Part shown: positions 1 to 15,720 of the stretch, piece by piece | Numbering within the stretch: the first letter of the stretch is position 1 | Layout: each line of letters opens with the position of its first letter | Assembly (NCBI GenBank): GCA_958510825.1 | Contig: OY294044.1 | Coordinates: 43,599,100 to 43,663,099, forward strand | Reading direction: 5' to 3' | DNA from: Brachypterus glaber | Taxonomy: Eukaryota; Arthropoda; Insecta; Coleoptera; Kateretidae | Length of the DNA stretch: 64,000 bases | Position numbers and translations under genes: made by a program | Notes under the pieces: model-generated | Database searches by the model: none | Seen by the model: the letters and a program-made list of their open reading frames with translations, nothing else | Told to the model about the DNA's origin: nothing

Positions 1-276
1 TTGCTAGTTGAGAAGCCTACACGGAGGAAAAAAAATGCGAAAAAAAAAAACATTGCAGTTGGTTGGTTTATAAGAAGACCTCGGGAGTTAGCGAGCTGTT
101 CATACGTTCATGAGCGTAGCATGAAGATAACACTACTGAGAAGCGAGCGTAGACGGCTGTCGGACAGCTGACTCCACCCTATAAACCGTGCACGGCAGTG
201 TATCTATAAAAAAGTTAAAAAATATGACAAAAGATGAGTCATAGCTTGCAAGTCCCCGACCCGTGTTTATAATTAA
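1..276. other. Unassigned sequence
   Basis: Slightly more GC than its surroundings between 85 and 210. No open frame or repeat partner was recognised. Confidence 0.5.
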
Positions 277-1402
277 ACAGGGTGTCAAAAGAAGTATTGC
301 CTACGAATTATCTCCGTAACTATAAAAGATAATTTTTTAAAATTTATAGAGCTTGTATGAACCTTAAATACCCCCATTTTGGGGGTATATCACTTCAGGT
401 CTAAGCCGAAGTGATATCAACTTTTGATTTTTAGATGAAACTTTATATATTTGTGTAGGTTTTTAGATTCACCTTTAAATTCTCTTTTCATTGATGTATC
501 ACAAGTTGATATTTGCATTAAAGATGGCGCTACAGGAGCCATTTTTCATAAAAACAACATGGAGATCCTGTGACATCCATATTGGAATATTTCTGAAATT
601 TGACATTTCAAATCTTTTAGTACTAAGCTAAGAATTTAATGTTTATGTATAACTGATTTTCTTTTGTTTTTATGAAAATGGCGTCATTTTAAAGTTTTTT
701 TTTTAATCATCAACTTTAAAGCTAAACTTTCAAATGGAACGATCTACTTTTGATTTCGCTGCAAACACCCTAATCGGGTTGGCTCTTTTTGGTGAAGTGA
801 AGGCCATATTCCTTTAGGAGCTATATCAAACTTTAAAACATATGTTTTTTTTTCCAAAAAGGGCCAACCATATTAGGGTATTTAGTACTTTTAGTAGTAA
901 ACCTAAGTTTTTAACTTAACAAAATTAAAAATAGGTTGTTCCATTTGAAAATTAAGCACAAAGTAGCTTAAAAGTTAATGATTTAAAAAAAAAACTTTAA
1001 AATTACTTCATTTTCATAAAAACAAAAGAAAATCAGTTTCACATAAACAGTAAATTCTTAGCCTATTACTAAAAGATTTAAAATATCAAGTTTCATAAAT
1101 ATTCCAACATGGACATCATAGGACCGCCATGTTGTTTTTATGGGGGCACCATCTTTAATGCAAATATCGACTTGTGATATATCAGGAAAATAAAATTTAA
1201 AGGCGAATCCAAAAATATAAACAAATATATAGAATTTCATTTAAAAATTTTAAGTTGGTATCACTTCCACTTAGACCAGAATAGATATTTTTTATGCTGA
1301 AATGGGGGTATTTACGGTTTATACAAGCTCTGTAAATTTTAAAAAGTTATCTTTTATAGTTACGGAGATAATTCGTAGGTAATACTTCTTTTGACACCCT
1401 GT
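277..1402. mobile_element. 1.1-kb foldback (long-TIR) element
   Basis: The left half (277 to about 800) is the imperfect reverse complement of the right half (about 850 to 1402). The termini are ACAGGGTGTCAAAAGAAGTA at 277 and its inverse ending ACACCCTGT at 1402. Landmarks such as the pyrimidine/purine run TACCCCCATTT and the segment with AAGATGGCGC appear in both arms in opposite orientation. There is no transposase; the short open frames inside are not coding. No clear target duplication was found. This is a non-autonomous DNA element of unknown superfamily. Confidence 0.85.
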
Positions 1403-1560
1403 ATATACAAGGTTCAACTTAGGTGCGTTAAAATATTTTAGTGTGATATTCCTTGGCTAATTTTAAGAAGAAAAGAATATTTATTCTTATTATTTTAAAA
1501 AAAGTTTAAAGTGATTGTTCTAAGTAGGATAATTTTCATAAAATGACTTTAATGCGTTAA

Positions 1561-1676
1561 CGACCAGCGCTAAATTTTGAAAATTTATTTTTGGACCCCC
1601 CTAACTTGCCAACCCCAAATAGGGTCACACGGTTTGTGCAGAAATAGGGTGCGCACCAATATGGTACACATGGTCG
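1561..1676. mobile_element. Small TTAA-flanked MITE
   Basis: A 116-bp element with short inverted ends (CGACCAGCG and CATGGTCG), flanked on both sides by TTAA (1557-1560 and 1677-1680). TTAA duplication is typical of the piggyBac group, but the symmetrical flank (GCGTTAAC, GTTAACGTG) leaves room for a longer TIR instead. Confidence 0.5.
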
Positions 1677-1808
1677 TTAACGTGTTAAAATCCTCTATAG
1701 GGGAATGCTAGATGTCTATTCTATACATAATGTTAGGAGGTATTTTGTGATTGGGAAAATTAATGAATTACATTACATTACATGTTTGTTTAATTTGGTA
1801 CTATTCTA

Positions 1809-2023
1809 CTTACTTACTTAACTTGTGTGGGCTAGTAGTAGAGGGAACCACCGGCTTTAAGTGACTTTCCAACCAGTTTATAGGGAGTGCTCCTGTTTCA
1901 CCTGGCGCCTTCGCCAAATACCAATTAACTGAAAAAGGCAATCGGCGGGAATTGAACTCACACTAGCCTTAGTGTCAAGTATTTGAATTAGACCAAACTC
2001 ATGCTATTCGAAAAGGCTACACT
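1809..2023 (-). mobile_element. tRNA-derived SINE
   Basis: Read on the minus strand, there is an A-box-like TAGCATGAGTTTGG (1993-2006). About 33 bases later comes a B-box-like GAGTTCAATTCCC (1947-1959). This is the spacing of an RNA polymerase III internal promoter in a tRNA. A body of about 110 bases with no tRNA homology follows, ending in a short TAAG repeat tail (1809-1821). This is the layout of a SINE. It is not a functional tRNA gene, because the cloverleaf is degraded. Confidence 0.6.
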
Positions 2024-2040
2024 AAAAAAGTCATTACCAA

Positions 2041-3243
2041 GAAAGGAGAACCTCGAAGAAAATTTAGTTAACCTCTTTTTATGACCAGTGCTTAAAATAG
2101 TCTGTCTAAAATCATATTGAGTTCAATGAGAGCTATTTTTATCAAAATATATCTTAATTTTACTTATATATTGAAGTATAAAATTTGGAAAGGAAAAATG
2201 GAGTAGCTGATTTTTTCACCAAAACTAAACGATTTGGATTCAAAAGAAAAATTTGGATAAGAAAACACATTTTAATTGTTAAAAAGTAGCATTTTAAGCT
2301 ATTATAAAAAGAAAGCAAAACAGTAATTGTGAATTATTCTTTTGAAAGAATCCATTTTCAGCACAATTTTAAAAATGGTTTCCTTCTAGGTTAAATTTGG
2401 CATTTTTTGATTTCGCAAATCAATACTCCTTCAAAACATGTTTTTTGCTATTTATTCCTAAATATTTTATATAAAGTCTTCATAGACAAAATTGTTTGGC
2501 AAAAAATAATTGACACATGCAACTTTTGTTATTTGTTATTTCTAGAGGTATGGATTCCATTATATATTTTTTCTATTTTGCTACTCTTATAAGCTCATTA
2601 TCACACGCATTTTGCTTGTTCTTATAGGCCCATAAGAGGTGTGTAATTTTTTTTCTTTGGGGTTGGCAACAGACAAAAGCCTTTTGCTTGAAATGTCAAT
2701 GTGTTTAAGTTATTTTTTACCTTATTAAAATTGTGGCTTGGTTACTTGCAGTGAAAAGGAGAAGATATGACTATAAAATATATCAAAATATCATTTGTTC
2801 TTAGAATTTTAAACATGGCGAAAACTGTAATGCCAACCCGAAACAAAAATCCCTAAATCGGCCATCAATTTAAATGTAAGTTTTTTTAAATTTTAGAGGA
2901 AAATAGAAAAAAAATGTATAAAGCAATCTCAAGCGGCTCGCTTTCTAAACTTGTACTCCTGCGCTAAAAACGTATGTTATGAAACTAGTACTTTAATATA
3001 CTATTATATTATTATAAATGTATAAAATATAATTATTATTATTATAATTCTTTTAAACGTATATAAAGAGAAATATGTTTACCAATAATTAAAAAAAAAA
3101 AAATAGGAGTTAGGTCTTAGTATATGCATATTATGCAGCTTTTGGGGATATGGAAACGTATACGATCTATTATTAAATGCAAAAAAGTCAAATTTTCTCA
3201 CCCGTTGCACGCTTCTGTAAGTACATAAAAATAACATACTTAT
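2041..3243. other. AT-rich sequence, nothing recognised
   Basis: Only short open frames with low-complexity composition occur here. No repeat partner was noticed in the window. Confidence 0.5.
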
Positions 3244-3353
3244 TAAATTATTATTCCATCAATCTATTTTCTTATCATCGTACAGAGTAATATTGGTAGA
3301 CTGACAGTCACTCTGTACGATGATTAGAAAACAGATTGATGGAATAATAAATT
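3244..3353. mobile_element. Hairpin MITE (about 110 bp)
   Basis: Two 44-base arms are reverse complements with about three mismatches (left 3244-3288, right 3310-3353; core ATCATCGTACAGAGT). They are separated by a loop of about 21 bases. The whole unit would fold into one long stem. Confidence 0.75.
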
Positions 3354-3409
3354 AATATTTTTATAATTTTGTTTAAAATTAAAAATTTATGTACTTATTA
3401 AAATTATAT

Positions 3410-3592
3410 CACATGCAAAACCTAGTTGCCATATCTCAAAGGGTGTCTGAGTTATTTAATTAAAATTGACTTTTTGAAGACTCTTTTAAAGGCGAACCGT
3501 TTTTGAAAATATATTTATAGAAACCTTTTTTTTATATTTTTATGAATGATCACCCTTTAAACGTTTTGGGTTAGTTCTAAGACACCCTGTAA
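3410..3592. repeat. Single arm of the foldback family found at 59150-60890
   Basis: The order 'CATGCAAAACCT..GTT', 'ATATCT.AAAGGGT.TCTGAGTTATT', a TTTTAAAGG segment and 'TATAGAAAC' is the same as in arms of the 59-61 kb foldbacks. It ends in ACACCCTGTA. Confidence 0.55.
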
Positions 3593-4555
3593 GCAATGGT
3601 TAACCTGTAGGTCCACTTTTATGTTGAAAATGATTGCTAAAGTTTTCTAGCTTTAGCTTAATTATTTAGGTATTACTGGTAATTATTTCTAATTATTTTA
3701 CAAACAATTGAATAATAAGAGAATTAAATTTGTCTGCGTGTATTTCAGTATGCATTGTTTAAAATAGGAAGAACTTAGCGGATATCACTCATTGCGGTTT
3801 AGAATGAAACAAATCTTGTTCCCTCATAAAAGTTCAGTTTGCCTGAAACTTTTAAATCAATCGAATATTCTGTTCTTTTCTTGTAACATAAATGTCTACA
3901 CAAACATAATATTACAGTCGAACGGACGGACGGACGGATTAATTTTTTGAAACCTGTTCATAATGCGAAACATATTTAAAAAAACATCCATTAGGCGTCT
4001 GGACAGCCGTTTGGTACTTTTATTTAGAGTAGAAAAAATTGGAGTATTTTTCAGTTTTTTTCTTTTATTTATTTATTTGGTAGTTAGGTACCATGTTCTA
4101 AAATAACCTTAATTTTTCAGTTTGGTGCGGGCAAATTCAAAGCTTTTTTTTTCTTAATTATCTTGTATAGAATTTGTTGATGTGTTACATTAAATAACAT
4201 ATTTTAGTTATTTGCAATTGTAATTAAAACCTAAATTTTAGGGTTTAAACCGGTTAAGTGACAAGTGACAGGGTGTGCATTGGGGTTTATTAAACACTGT
4301 TTAATATGTATAGGTTCTTTAATATATTTATCATTGGTAATTGGAGAAGCCGCAAAGTAATAGGCATGAAACCGTTTTATAAACCTTAATCGAATAAGAC
4401 TTAATTTGAGTTATTGAGCTGAAAAATTGATGAATTTATTAAAGGCGTTTGACAGGGCTGCATATTGTATGGTATACTATGTATAGATACAATACAGTAT
4501 TTGGTAATATAATAAAAACATTTTTTTTTATTTGAAACATTATAAAGTGGCAAAT
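3593..4555. other. AT-rich sequence with a short GGAC tract
   Basis: No gene was seen. A short CGGACGGACGGACGG tract lies near 3922-3938, one of many GACN-type tetranucleotide islands in the window. Confidence 0.5.
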
Positions 4556-4569
4556 TTTTTAGCTCAAAA

Positions 4570-4865
4570 ACTAGCCAGCCGTCTCGAATAAGCCGGAATA
4601 CTTTTTCATAAAAAAGTTATGTCCAGATATAATTTATTATACTTTAGGGAGAGGGGGGGTCTTAAAAAAAATTAAAACAAAATATTTTGTGTAATTTTAT
4701 TTTACCTTTTAGGTGTTTTTTAAATTTTTCTTCTATTGTGAATACTAAAAAAGTTATGTCCAGAAAAATCATATTTTGGGGGATGGAAGGGGTTCATGGA
4801 AACAAGGGATAATAAATTTATTTGTGTAATTTTATTTTATCTTTTAGGTGGTTTTCAAATTTTTC
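4570..4865. repeat. Dispersed repeat abutting the GACA array, inverted copy at 53040-53235
   Basis: The segment containing AGCCGTCTCGAATAAGC and AAGTTATGTCCAGA has an inverted relative at 53150-53235 (TCTGGACATAATC, TCGAGACGGCT). A second AAAAAGTTATGTCCAGA at about 4750 suggests an internal duplication. Confidence 0.55.
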
Positions 4866-8554
<3,689 letters not shown>

Positions 8555-8679
8555 AGACAGACAGACAGACAGACAGACAGACCGACCGACAGACCGACCG
8601 ACAGACAGACCGACAGACCGACAGACAGACCGACAGACAGACCGACAGACAGACCGACAGACAGACCGACACACAGACA
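8555..8679. repeat. Degenerate GACA/GACC array between the two LINE copies
   Basis: 125 bases of mixed GACA and GACC tetranucleotides. It is the 3' flank of LINE copy 2 and the 5' flank of LINE copy 1. Confidence 0.9.
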
Positions 8680-10428
8680 AAAAAAGGAAAGGGAAGAGCC
8701 CAGCACTCAAGGTACCCCACAATGTAAAAAGACCATGGTGGCCACCCCAGGAGAAGTGAAGCTAACTATCCGGTCTCTTCCAAATTTTGATACCCTTTCC
8801 TTTTTGCTGCATTGCAGCTATTGTTGCCTTTATTATTAAATTTTATACAATATATAAAAGCGAGGTAGGTAGAATACCTTCGGAAATGCCCTAACCCACT
8901 TAAATTTTGCGGCTACGACGCGGGAAGTATCGTAACCCTCCCGTAAAATCTTCTTTAAACATAAACCCTCTCACTAGAACACTGCTCACTTTCACTAACA
9001 CTATTTTCGCACACACTATTACACATCTTCCAGAATCTTACAGAACTGTGTCCTCTGGAAGTATAAAGTTTTTTAGGAGATCAAATTCACCAACTTCACA
9101 AAGATCTCCAACCAACCGCCCAATATTAATATTATGTCCCAAGACTTGAACCACGTCAGCTCGTTGTTGGTTGAACTATATACATGATTCAATTCTGTGA
9201 ATTGTATTGTCTTCAATGTTCGGACCACACGTAGGACAATCACTGGACTCAGATTTTCCCACAAGTTTAAGGTGTACCCTAAAGTGGCAGTGACCGGTGA
9301 GTACCTGAATAAGTTCCTTATCAAGTTTAAGATCTAACTTAAGTCGTTGGTCTATATTGGGAAAGAACTTGTGTGTAGTCCTACCAGTGTCTGTGTTGTC
9401 CCATAGCCTTCCAGAATATAGTTTCTTGCAGTTTAATGTAAAGTGGGGGGATTTGAGCCAAAACACATGAAGCTTGGTAAGAGGTAGAATTGTAAGTGCC
9501 TGAGATAACCAGAGCACATAAACCGCTGACAGTACCTAGTGCCTTCTTGGATCTGGCATTATTTACGAAAACTCCCGATAAATCAATACCATAAGTGACC
9601 AAAGGAATGGTTCCTCGTTCATAAATGGTCCGAAGTTCTTTTTCAGGTGGGTTTAAAAGCATTTTGGTAAGAGATCTTATGCTATGAAAGGAGGCCTTGG
9701 TTTTATCTGTTATGTATTTTATATGGGCAACGAAGTTCCTTCTTGAGTCAATTATAATGCCGAGATGTTTGGCCTCCTCTACTCTACCTATCATCCGACC
9801 ATATTGCCTGTGCAGGAGCTCTAATCAGTTTCTTTCCAAACAATATATATTTTGATTTTTCCTTGGAAAACTGAAGTTTGTTTTAATTGGCCCAATCAGT
9901 AATTTTCTCCGTCCGAATTTGCCCTTATTTCTAATTGAGTTCGGGTATCACCGCTTACCACATAACCAACGTCATCATATGCGTATAATTCGACGAAATC
10001 GAGTGAAATATTAAAAAGTTTTTAAGGGCTTTGTTCCATAAAGAAGGTCTAGATACTGACCCTTGAGCGCAAACTTTTTCAAGCTGTTTATTGACTGTAA
10101 CTCCAGTATATTTCAGGGTAGAAACTCGGTCTTCCAGATAACTTCTTCTAACAGCATTAAGAGTTTTTTTGAGATTCCGTCTTCTGCCAGAGAAAATAAT
10201 AGTTGGCCACCACACATTATCAAATGCGCATTTGATATCCAGCATTACAAGGGATTTGTATTTATATGGTTGGTTGTCGACAGCTTCAATAGCGAATATT
10301 GTACTTCTGCCTTCAACAAAACCGAACTGCCTCTCACCACATGGCATCTCCTGACCGTCTTTAAGTCTGGACTTGATTACCTTTTCTAGTAGCTTGCCAA
10401 GAAGTGACAGCAGAGTTATTGGTCTGTG
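8680..10428 (-). pseudogene. R1-clade LINE copy 2, reverse transcriptase and C-terminus, broken
   Basis: Read on the minus strand, the RT blocks appear in order in different frames: RPITLLSLLGKLLEKVI (about 10420-10370), QFGFVEGRST and LDIKCAFDNVWW (10347-10190), QGSVSRPSLWN (about 10060), then the catalytic motif. In the correct frame this last reads AYDDVGYVV (about 9950-9985), with one residue missing from the usual YADD. The thumb follows (AKHLGIIID, PLVTYGID, 9794-9540), then the ORF end VLAQIPPLYIKLQE, FFPNIDQRL, TGHCHFRVHLKLVG and a cysteine knuckle (9470-9180). Several frameshifts break it. The 3' UTR (to 8680) is alignable to copy 1, including a GGTGGCCAC block and GTGGGGTACCTT, and ends at the GACA array. 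It is truncated at the 5' end near 10428. Confidence 0.85.
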
Positions 10429-11285
10429 AACTATAATACTGATTAGAAATGAAAGAAGTCTTCATCAGCGATTTACCATGAAGACTCCAAAAATTGGATT
10501 ATGCATCAATCATGCTCAACACGAATTTCTTCAAAACACAATTTTTGATGAAAAGGCTAAAAAAGTCCCCTTATAAACAAATTCACCCAGTTTAATTAAA
10601 TAGTTACAACAGGTTTCTGTTACCATCGGTAATGAAGCGTTTGCACTTGGGCAGAACGAACGTTTTCATTTGACAGTTTAGTGTAAATATATGATAAATA
10701 ATAAATAATAAGCCAAATAAGCCCGATTCTAGAAGATTACAAAGGAAATATCACTTAAAATGTGGGCTATACTGTTTATATTACAAAACTACAATAGCTT
10801 CTGTTTCACTGTAATTATATAATAATAATAATAATATTTATTTATTTAGACTAGCTAATACAATCCACTGTACAATATATCTTTAAAATTACTTAGCCAA
10901 ACAAGAATACCGCGTTCTAAACAAATGAATTCTTATCTAATTTTAAAATTAATTGGTCCTAGGTAGAAGTATTATAACAAAATCCTATGTACTAACCCGA
11001 GAACCAATATATGAAATGCCTGTAGATTTCTGAATCCAAAAATATCAGTGTTTGGGAAACACGGTTTTGATCTACCCTCATTGCAAAAAATTACCGCCAG
11101 CGGTAAGATCAAAGGTAGGAATTCTTGCTTTCCAACAGTCCTCTAAAATAACCTTTGCTCCCACTTATTCATATAATAAAGACTACATATTTTCTCTCGG
11201 GGTGTGCATCCAGACAGTGCAGCACCCAATTTATGTTCAAAATTCCTACCTGTTATTTTTTCAACAGACTTAATCTAGTTTGCCT
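10429..11285. other. AT-rich sequence, nothing coding recognised
   Basis: An AATAATAAT tract followed by ATTTATTTATTT (10826-10848) may be a LINE tail. The rest has no recognisable feature. Confidence 0.45.
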
Positions 11286-11289
11286 AAAA

Positions 11290-11640
11290 AAAAATCAAAA
11301 GTTTGAAAAAGTGCTAAAGATATAGTTTAGACCTTCCTCATGAACGTATTAAAAGTCCCCAACGATTGAAGGTAAGCTCGCGCCTCTATATATCTTGATT
11401 TTAAGGTACACTGTGGATTTTTTTCCAAATAACTACTAAAGTCAATTAAAAAAAATAGAGAAAATAAGCAAAAATTATGAAGATAATTTGGTTTTTAGGT
11501 AAACTTTTGGATTTGGATTTTATTGCCCACCTGATGCTCGAGAAATCACATAAAACGTAAATTCTACATCTAGTTCAAGCAAATATTCTAGTTTATGTCA
11601 TCTAGAAAAAAGTACACTGTCATTTAAATAGTAAATTTCA
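11290..11640. repeat. Dispersed repeat related to 63460-63850
   Basis: GAACGTATTAAAAGTCC and GAAGGTAAGCTCGCGCC (11340-11395) match 63485-63530 in direct orientation. The segment with GGATTTGGATTTTATTGCC and AACGTAAATTCTACATCTAG (11510-11595) matches 63735-63830 in inverted orientation. The family therefore carries a block that is flipped between the two copies. Confidence 0.7.
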
Positions 11641-11647
11641 TAATGAC

Positions 11648-12409
11648 TATACCGGTTATTTCAGGAAGTAGGTTAACCACCCTTAACTTTTTTATTTTTT
11701 TAGATAGAATCGTGAAGTTTTTAGGAGCAAGATTATATATAATTTAGAATTTTTTGACATAGTTAGAATTTTTTTGGCACTTCCGGTTTCGCCGAAAATG
11801 AAACGAACTTTCGAAATCAATTCTGGAAACAAGCATGTCACTTGTCACTTTTTGACAGGTCATGTCATTTTTTATTTAAATTGTTTATTGTAAATCTAGT
11901 GTTTTAATGCCAAGTTTTTCCAAATAAACTATTAATGTGTGGTATCAAAACGTCCGCAAGAAAATTTTCTCTCATTTTAACCTAATGAGCTACCCTCTTT
12001 CCCTATGAAAAAAATTACTTATGGACCAAAGTATGATTTTGGAACTTTTAAGAGAAACCGTATTTTTCTTAAGATACTAGACCAAAAATTAAGCGAATAA
12101 GCTAATTTAAGTCACTCCAGATTTAAAATAAAAATTTATATAAAAAATTACATAACCTGTCAAAAATTGACAAGTAACAAATACTTGTTCTCAATAATTT
12201 CTGAATCGAAATATGTAAAAACATACAGGATATTCTATTTAAAAATCTAAGTTACGATTCATTTCCGGCGAAACCGGAAGTGTCAAAAAAATTCCAACTA
12301 TGTCAAAAAATCCTAAATTATACATAATATAGCTCCTGCAAATTTCAAGAACCTACCTAAAAAAATAAAAAAGTTAAGGGGGTAGAACCTTCATGAAACA
12401 CCCGGTATA
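11648..12409. mobile_element. Foldback element (0.76 kb)
   Basis: Left arm 11648-11870 and right arm 12160-12409 are imperfect reverse complements. Landmarks include CCGGTTTCGCCG with GGCGAAACCGG, TTTTTTGACATAGTT and its inverse, and the paired motifs ACTTGTCACTTTTTGACAGG and CCTGTCAAAAATTGACAAGT. The ends read TATA-CCGGKTRTTTCA on both sides, so TATA may be the target duplication. No transposase. Confidence 0.8.
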
Positions 12410-12498
12410 ATTGTTGGGACCTCTATTTAATAAACATTGAGATGTCGCCATTGTGCATATTCCATCACAAGAGCCAGAATATAATATTCTAGCAAAGT

Positions 12499-12789
12499 AT
12501 GCCAGAATCTACATTTTCTGCCATTAAAAATCATTTAAGAATGAAACTATATTACAAAAATAAAATACAAATTAGTAAAGTATCCCACGGTATAGGTACT
12601 AGGCTCATAACTAAAAATAATTTAACTGTACCAAAAACTTTATTTGCTACTACACAAAGGCATATATCATATACTACTCCAAAGATTATCAATTTATTAC
12701 CTCCAGAATTCAAATCAAAAATTTGTATAAAACACTTAAAGAAACCTAAAAAAGAAATTATATTCCTGGATAATCGAAAATTATGGTAA
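12499..12789 (+). pseudogene. Probable LINE ORF2 C-terminal remnant
   Basis: A 96-residue frame whose second half (GTRLITKNNLTVPKTLFAT, YTTPKIINLLPPEFKS) follows the pattern common at the end of CR1/Jockey-type ORF2 proteins: T-R-N-...-P-...-Y...P-K-I-x-N-x-LP-E. There is no upstream RT. Too short for a firm assignment. Confidence 0.4.
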
Positions 12790-13982
12790 AATCTGTGAAC
12801 AATTACCCTGGTTTCGGACGTAACTAGCGTATCGATACATCATGACTAGCTAGGTTTGGACTTTTTAAAGTTAGAAATTTAATTAATTAACAAGTGTTTA
12901 ATGTAATTTTATAAAATTCACCAATTATTGGGTATATTATGTATGTATATAACTTAGTAGAAATGTCCCATATAATTATAAAAAAAAAACTAATGCAAAA
13001 ATAGCTATTAAGAAAAGAAATTAAAATTAATGTAATTAATAACAAGACACACACATAGACAAAGTTCATCGTATACTATAAAATTGTACAAAACTATTTA
13101 TATCTAAAACTATTTATAATGTTAACAAAGGAAAAAACATGTACATTGTACAAGTTAATAAAATTATTATAAATTATTTAAGAATGATGATTTAATGTAC
13201 TCGTAGAAAAGTATACAACTGCGAAAATATCCTGAAAAATATTAAGACAGTGAACCCTTAATGCCCGTAACAGGGAAAGTTCGAGTGTGTGTGTTAGGGG
13301 GGGGGGGGGGATAGCCAAAACATAAAATCTCTACAACTTTTTATAACTCGGGAACCAGGGTATAAAGTGTTTGAATTTTGGTACAATTTGCGTTACGTAA
13401 CACTTGAACGTTCCCTAACTCGTAAGTCTTTTTTTTTAGTAGCACTTATAGTAATGCTTTAATTAAGTTGTAGAGTGTGTTCTCGTGTAAAAAAGAGTTT
13501 ACGAAACAACATTTACACTTAAAAGCTAAATAAAAAATAAGCTCCTAATAATGCGGAAAGTGCTTTTACAAATAATTACATAAATAATGAGATTTATGTA
13601 TAAAACATATACCCAACGAGAGCTTAAACCAACTTTAGAAAAATGCCACCAAGAAAGCTTTTAAGCTTTTTAGAAACCTGTTGCTTAACAGCTCAATATT
13701 TAACATCTAGGTATAGAACGCCATCTGTATTTAAGGTCACATACTCTAAATGTTTTCCTAATCTGTATATCTAGGTATTTTGAAACGAAACATTTCTCTT
13801 TAGATGTTGGAAACTTTTTTTGTAGATACCAGTTTTATACATCACTATATTTGGTTCATTTAGGAATAAAATAATAAAGTTTTCTGCACTTATATTTTAA
13901 GGAAGATTTGTTTAAAATCAATAGATATGTTCCTTTAGTACCCTTAAATAAATTAAAAATACTTCAAATCAATTAAAAATGC
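12790..13982. other. AT-rich sequence; short repeat shared with 48240-48290
   Basis: The block at 13390-13420 (CGTTACGTAACACTTGAACG) is the inverse of GGAACGTTCAAGTATTACGT at 48255, and each lies near a poly-G tract (13299-13312; 48284-48297). Nothing else is recognised. Confidence 0.5.
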
Positions 13983-15312
13983 CTATGGGTATTTCTGTAC
14001 GAATCCATACCACCTTGGTGATTGAATGTCACGGATTTTCGTTAAACTTTTTTTATATTATCACCACTCTAATACTAAAAGCCTTATGCAAAAAAAAAGA
14101 ATTAAAAAAAAATTTTTGGCTGAGATATGATTTTTTTAAAATTTTGTAATTTTATATTTTTGACGATAAAGAAAACAGCTTTATTTTCAATTTATTACTA
14201 TAAGTCTGACAATTTTAATCCAAATTTTATGAAATTTGGTGCACCCATGTAAACTTAGATGACAATCTTGAATTTTTTATAATTTTTTTTAATAGTGGGT
14301 TTCTGCTCTTCTTCTTCTTCTTCAAAAATATTTTTTTACGATTTTTTATAACTATGTTTAACCCGATTTTTCGTAAAGTGCCCCCCCTACGATTTTTCTC
14401 AAATTTTGGTCAAATGTACTTCTAAGTGTCCTTTTTTTCAATGACGTAAAATTTATTCTGGGCAAATTAGGTTTACTATATATTTTAGCCATTTTAAATT
14501 TTTACGACAATGAGGAATTGTGCTGGAAATAGCTGTTTTACAAAAAAAGGCACATATTATTTTTTATATGTTTTTAATAGTTTAGGTCAAATGCTTCATT
14601 TTAAGACAAAAACAAAATAATTAATTGTTTTTTTTTTTTCAAAAAAGGCGTAAGTCCACTATTTTATTACTTTTTTATTTCTATATATTTTGTAGGCGTT
14701 TTTTTTTCTGGTGTAAACGTTAGCTTACGTTAAATACTAAGTCTTTAACATCGAAAACAATTTTTATTTATTTTTTAACACAATATGTTTTTTGGTTTTG
14801 TTTTTGAACTTAAAAATGCCTGAAAGTTGGTAAACTGTCAGAGTAAGAAACTTTTTCTTTGTAATAAATCTTTTTTTAATTCGCAGCTCAGAGAAAAGTT
14901 TTCTATGCCGGGGATAAATCCTTAATAAAAATTAATTTAAAAAATATTAATTTATTTAACATACTAATTTTTTATTTACAATTTATTTATGTCTTATTAT
15001 TTTACTTTAATTATTATACAAAGCTTATCAAAATCTTTTAAATTTTTGTGAAGCGCATCCATCGCTAAAATATAATGAACAATTTTTTTATTTGCTTGTA
15101 TTCCAAAGTGACATTGTTCGGTTAGAACTGTTAAGTTAAAAGTGACAATTTTGTTAACAGTTTATCTTTTGCCTTACTTGGAAAATTGTATAGTGGTTGT
15201 GCTTGAAAAAACAAAAAAAAAATTGTTGTCCCCTTATGGAAAATTGTCAGATAACTGACAGAACCAAATTAAAACTAATTTTACCTATTACTTTTACCTT
15301 TTTGTGTTAAAA

Positions 15313-15570
15313 TACACATAAAAAATCGTTTTTCTACGATCTAATAGAAAAGTTAACATTTCTACATAAACAAATTAAGTTTTCTGACCGCAAAATATCC
15401 TATTTCTTAGCTTTTTACTTTCCCGCTCGTTATCATGGCAGCGTGCGGGAAAGTACATTTTTTCGCGCGCGCAGTGTAGGCAACCGGCATGCCGCGGCCT
15501 GTCAATCGTAAAACAACTGCCAGTTATATACCTGCCTGCAATTTTTTTAATATGACATTATTATTTATTT
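15313..15570. repeat. Loop insertion related to 28787-29040
   Basis: TTTTTCTACGATCTAAT at 15329, AGTGTAGGCAACCGGCA at 15475 and the TTTAATAT..ATTAT end occur in the same order at 28792-29040. It is present only on one side of the palindrome centre, so it is part of the spacer and not of the arms. Confidence 0.7.
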
Positions 15571-15580
15571 CTTGTTAAAA

Positions 15581-15720
15581 ATATGTTTATAAGAGAGAAA
15601 AAATTGCGTATGATCCAAGGACGAGAAATAATGTTGCTCGGTCTCATGCAGAGATTGAGATATATTCCTCGTCCTTGGATCATACGCTATTTTTTTTTTC
15701 GCTTCTAAACATATTTTAAC
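15581..15720. repeat. Central hairpin of the palindrome
   Basis: Two arms of about 60 bases (15581-15638 and 15662-15720) pair through GCGTATGATCCAAGGACGAG and TTAAAATATGTTTA. A loop of about 25 bases contains GAGATTGAGAT. A relative is at 20290-20465. Confidence 0.75.

Noticed and set aside
1930..2023. Functional tRNA gene
   Set aside because: Boxes are present but the cloverleaf pairing is poor and a SINE body follows.
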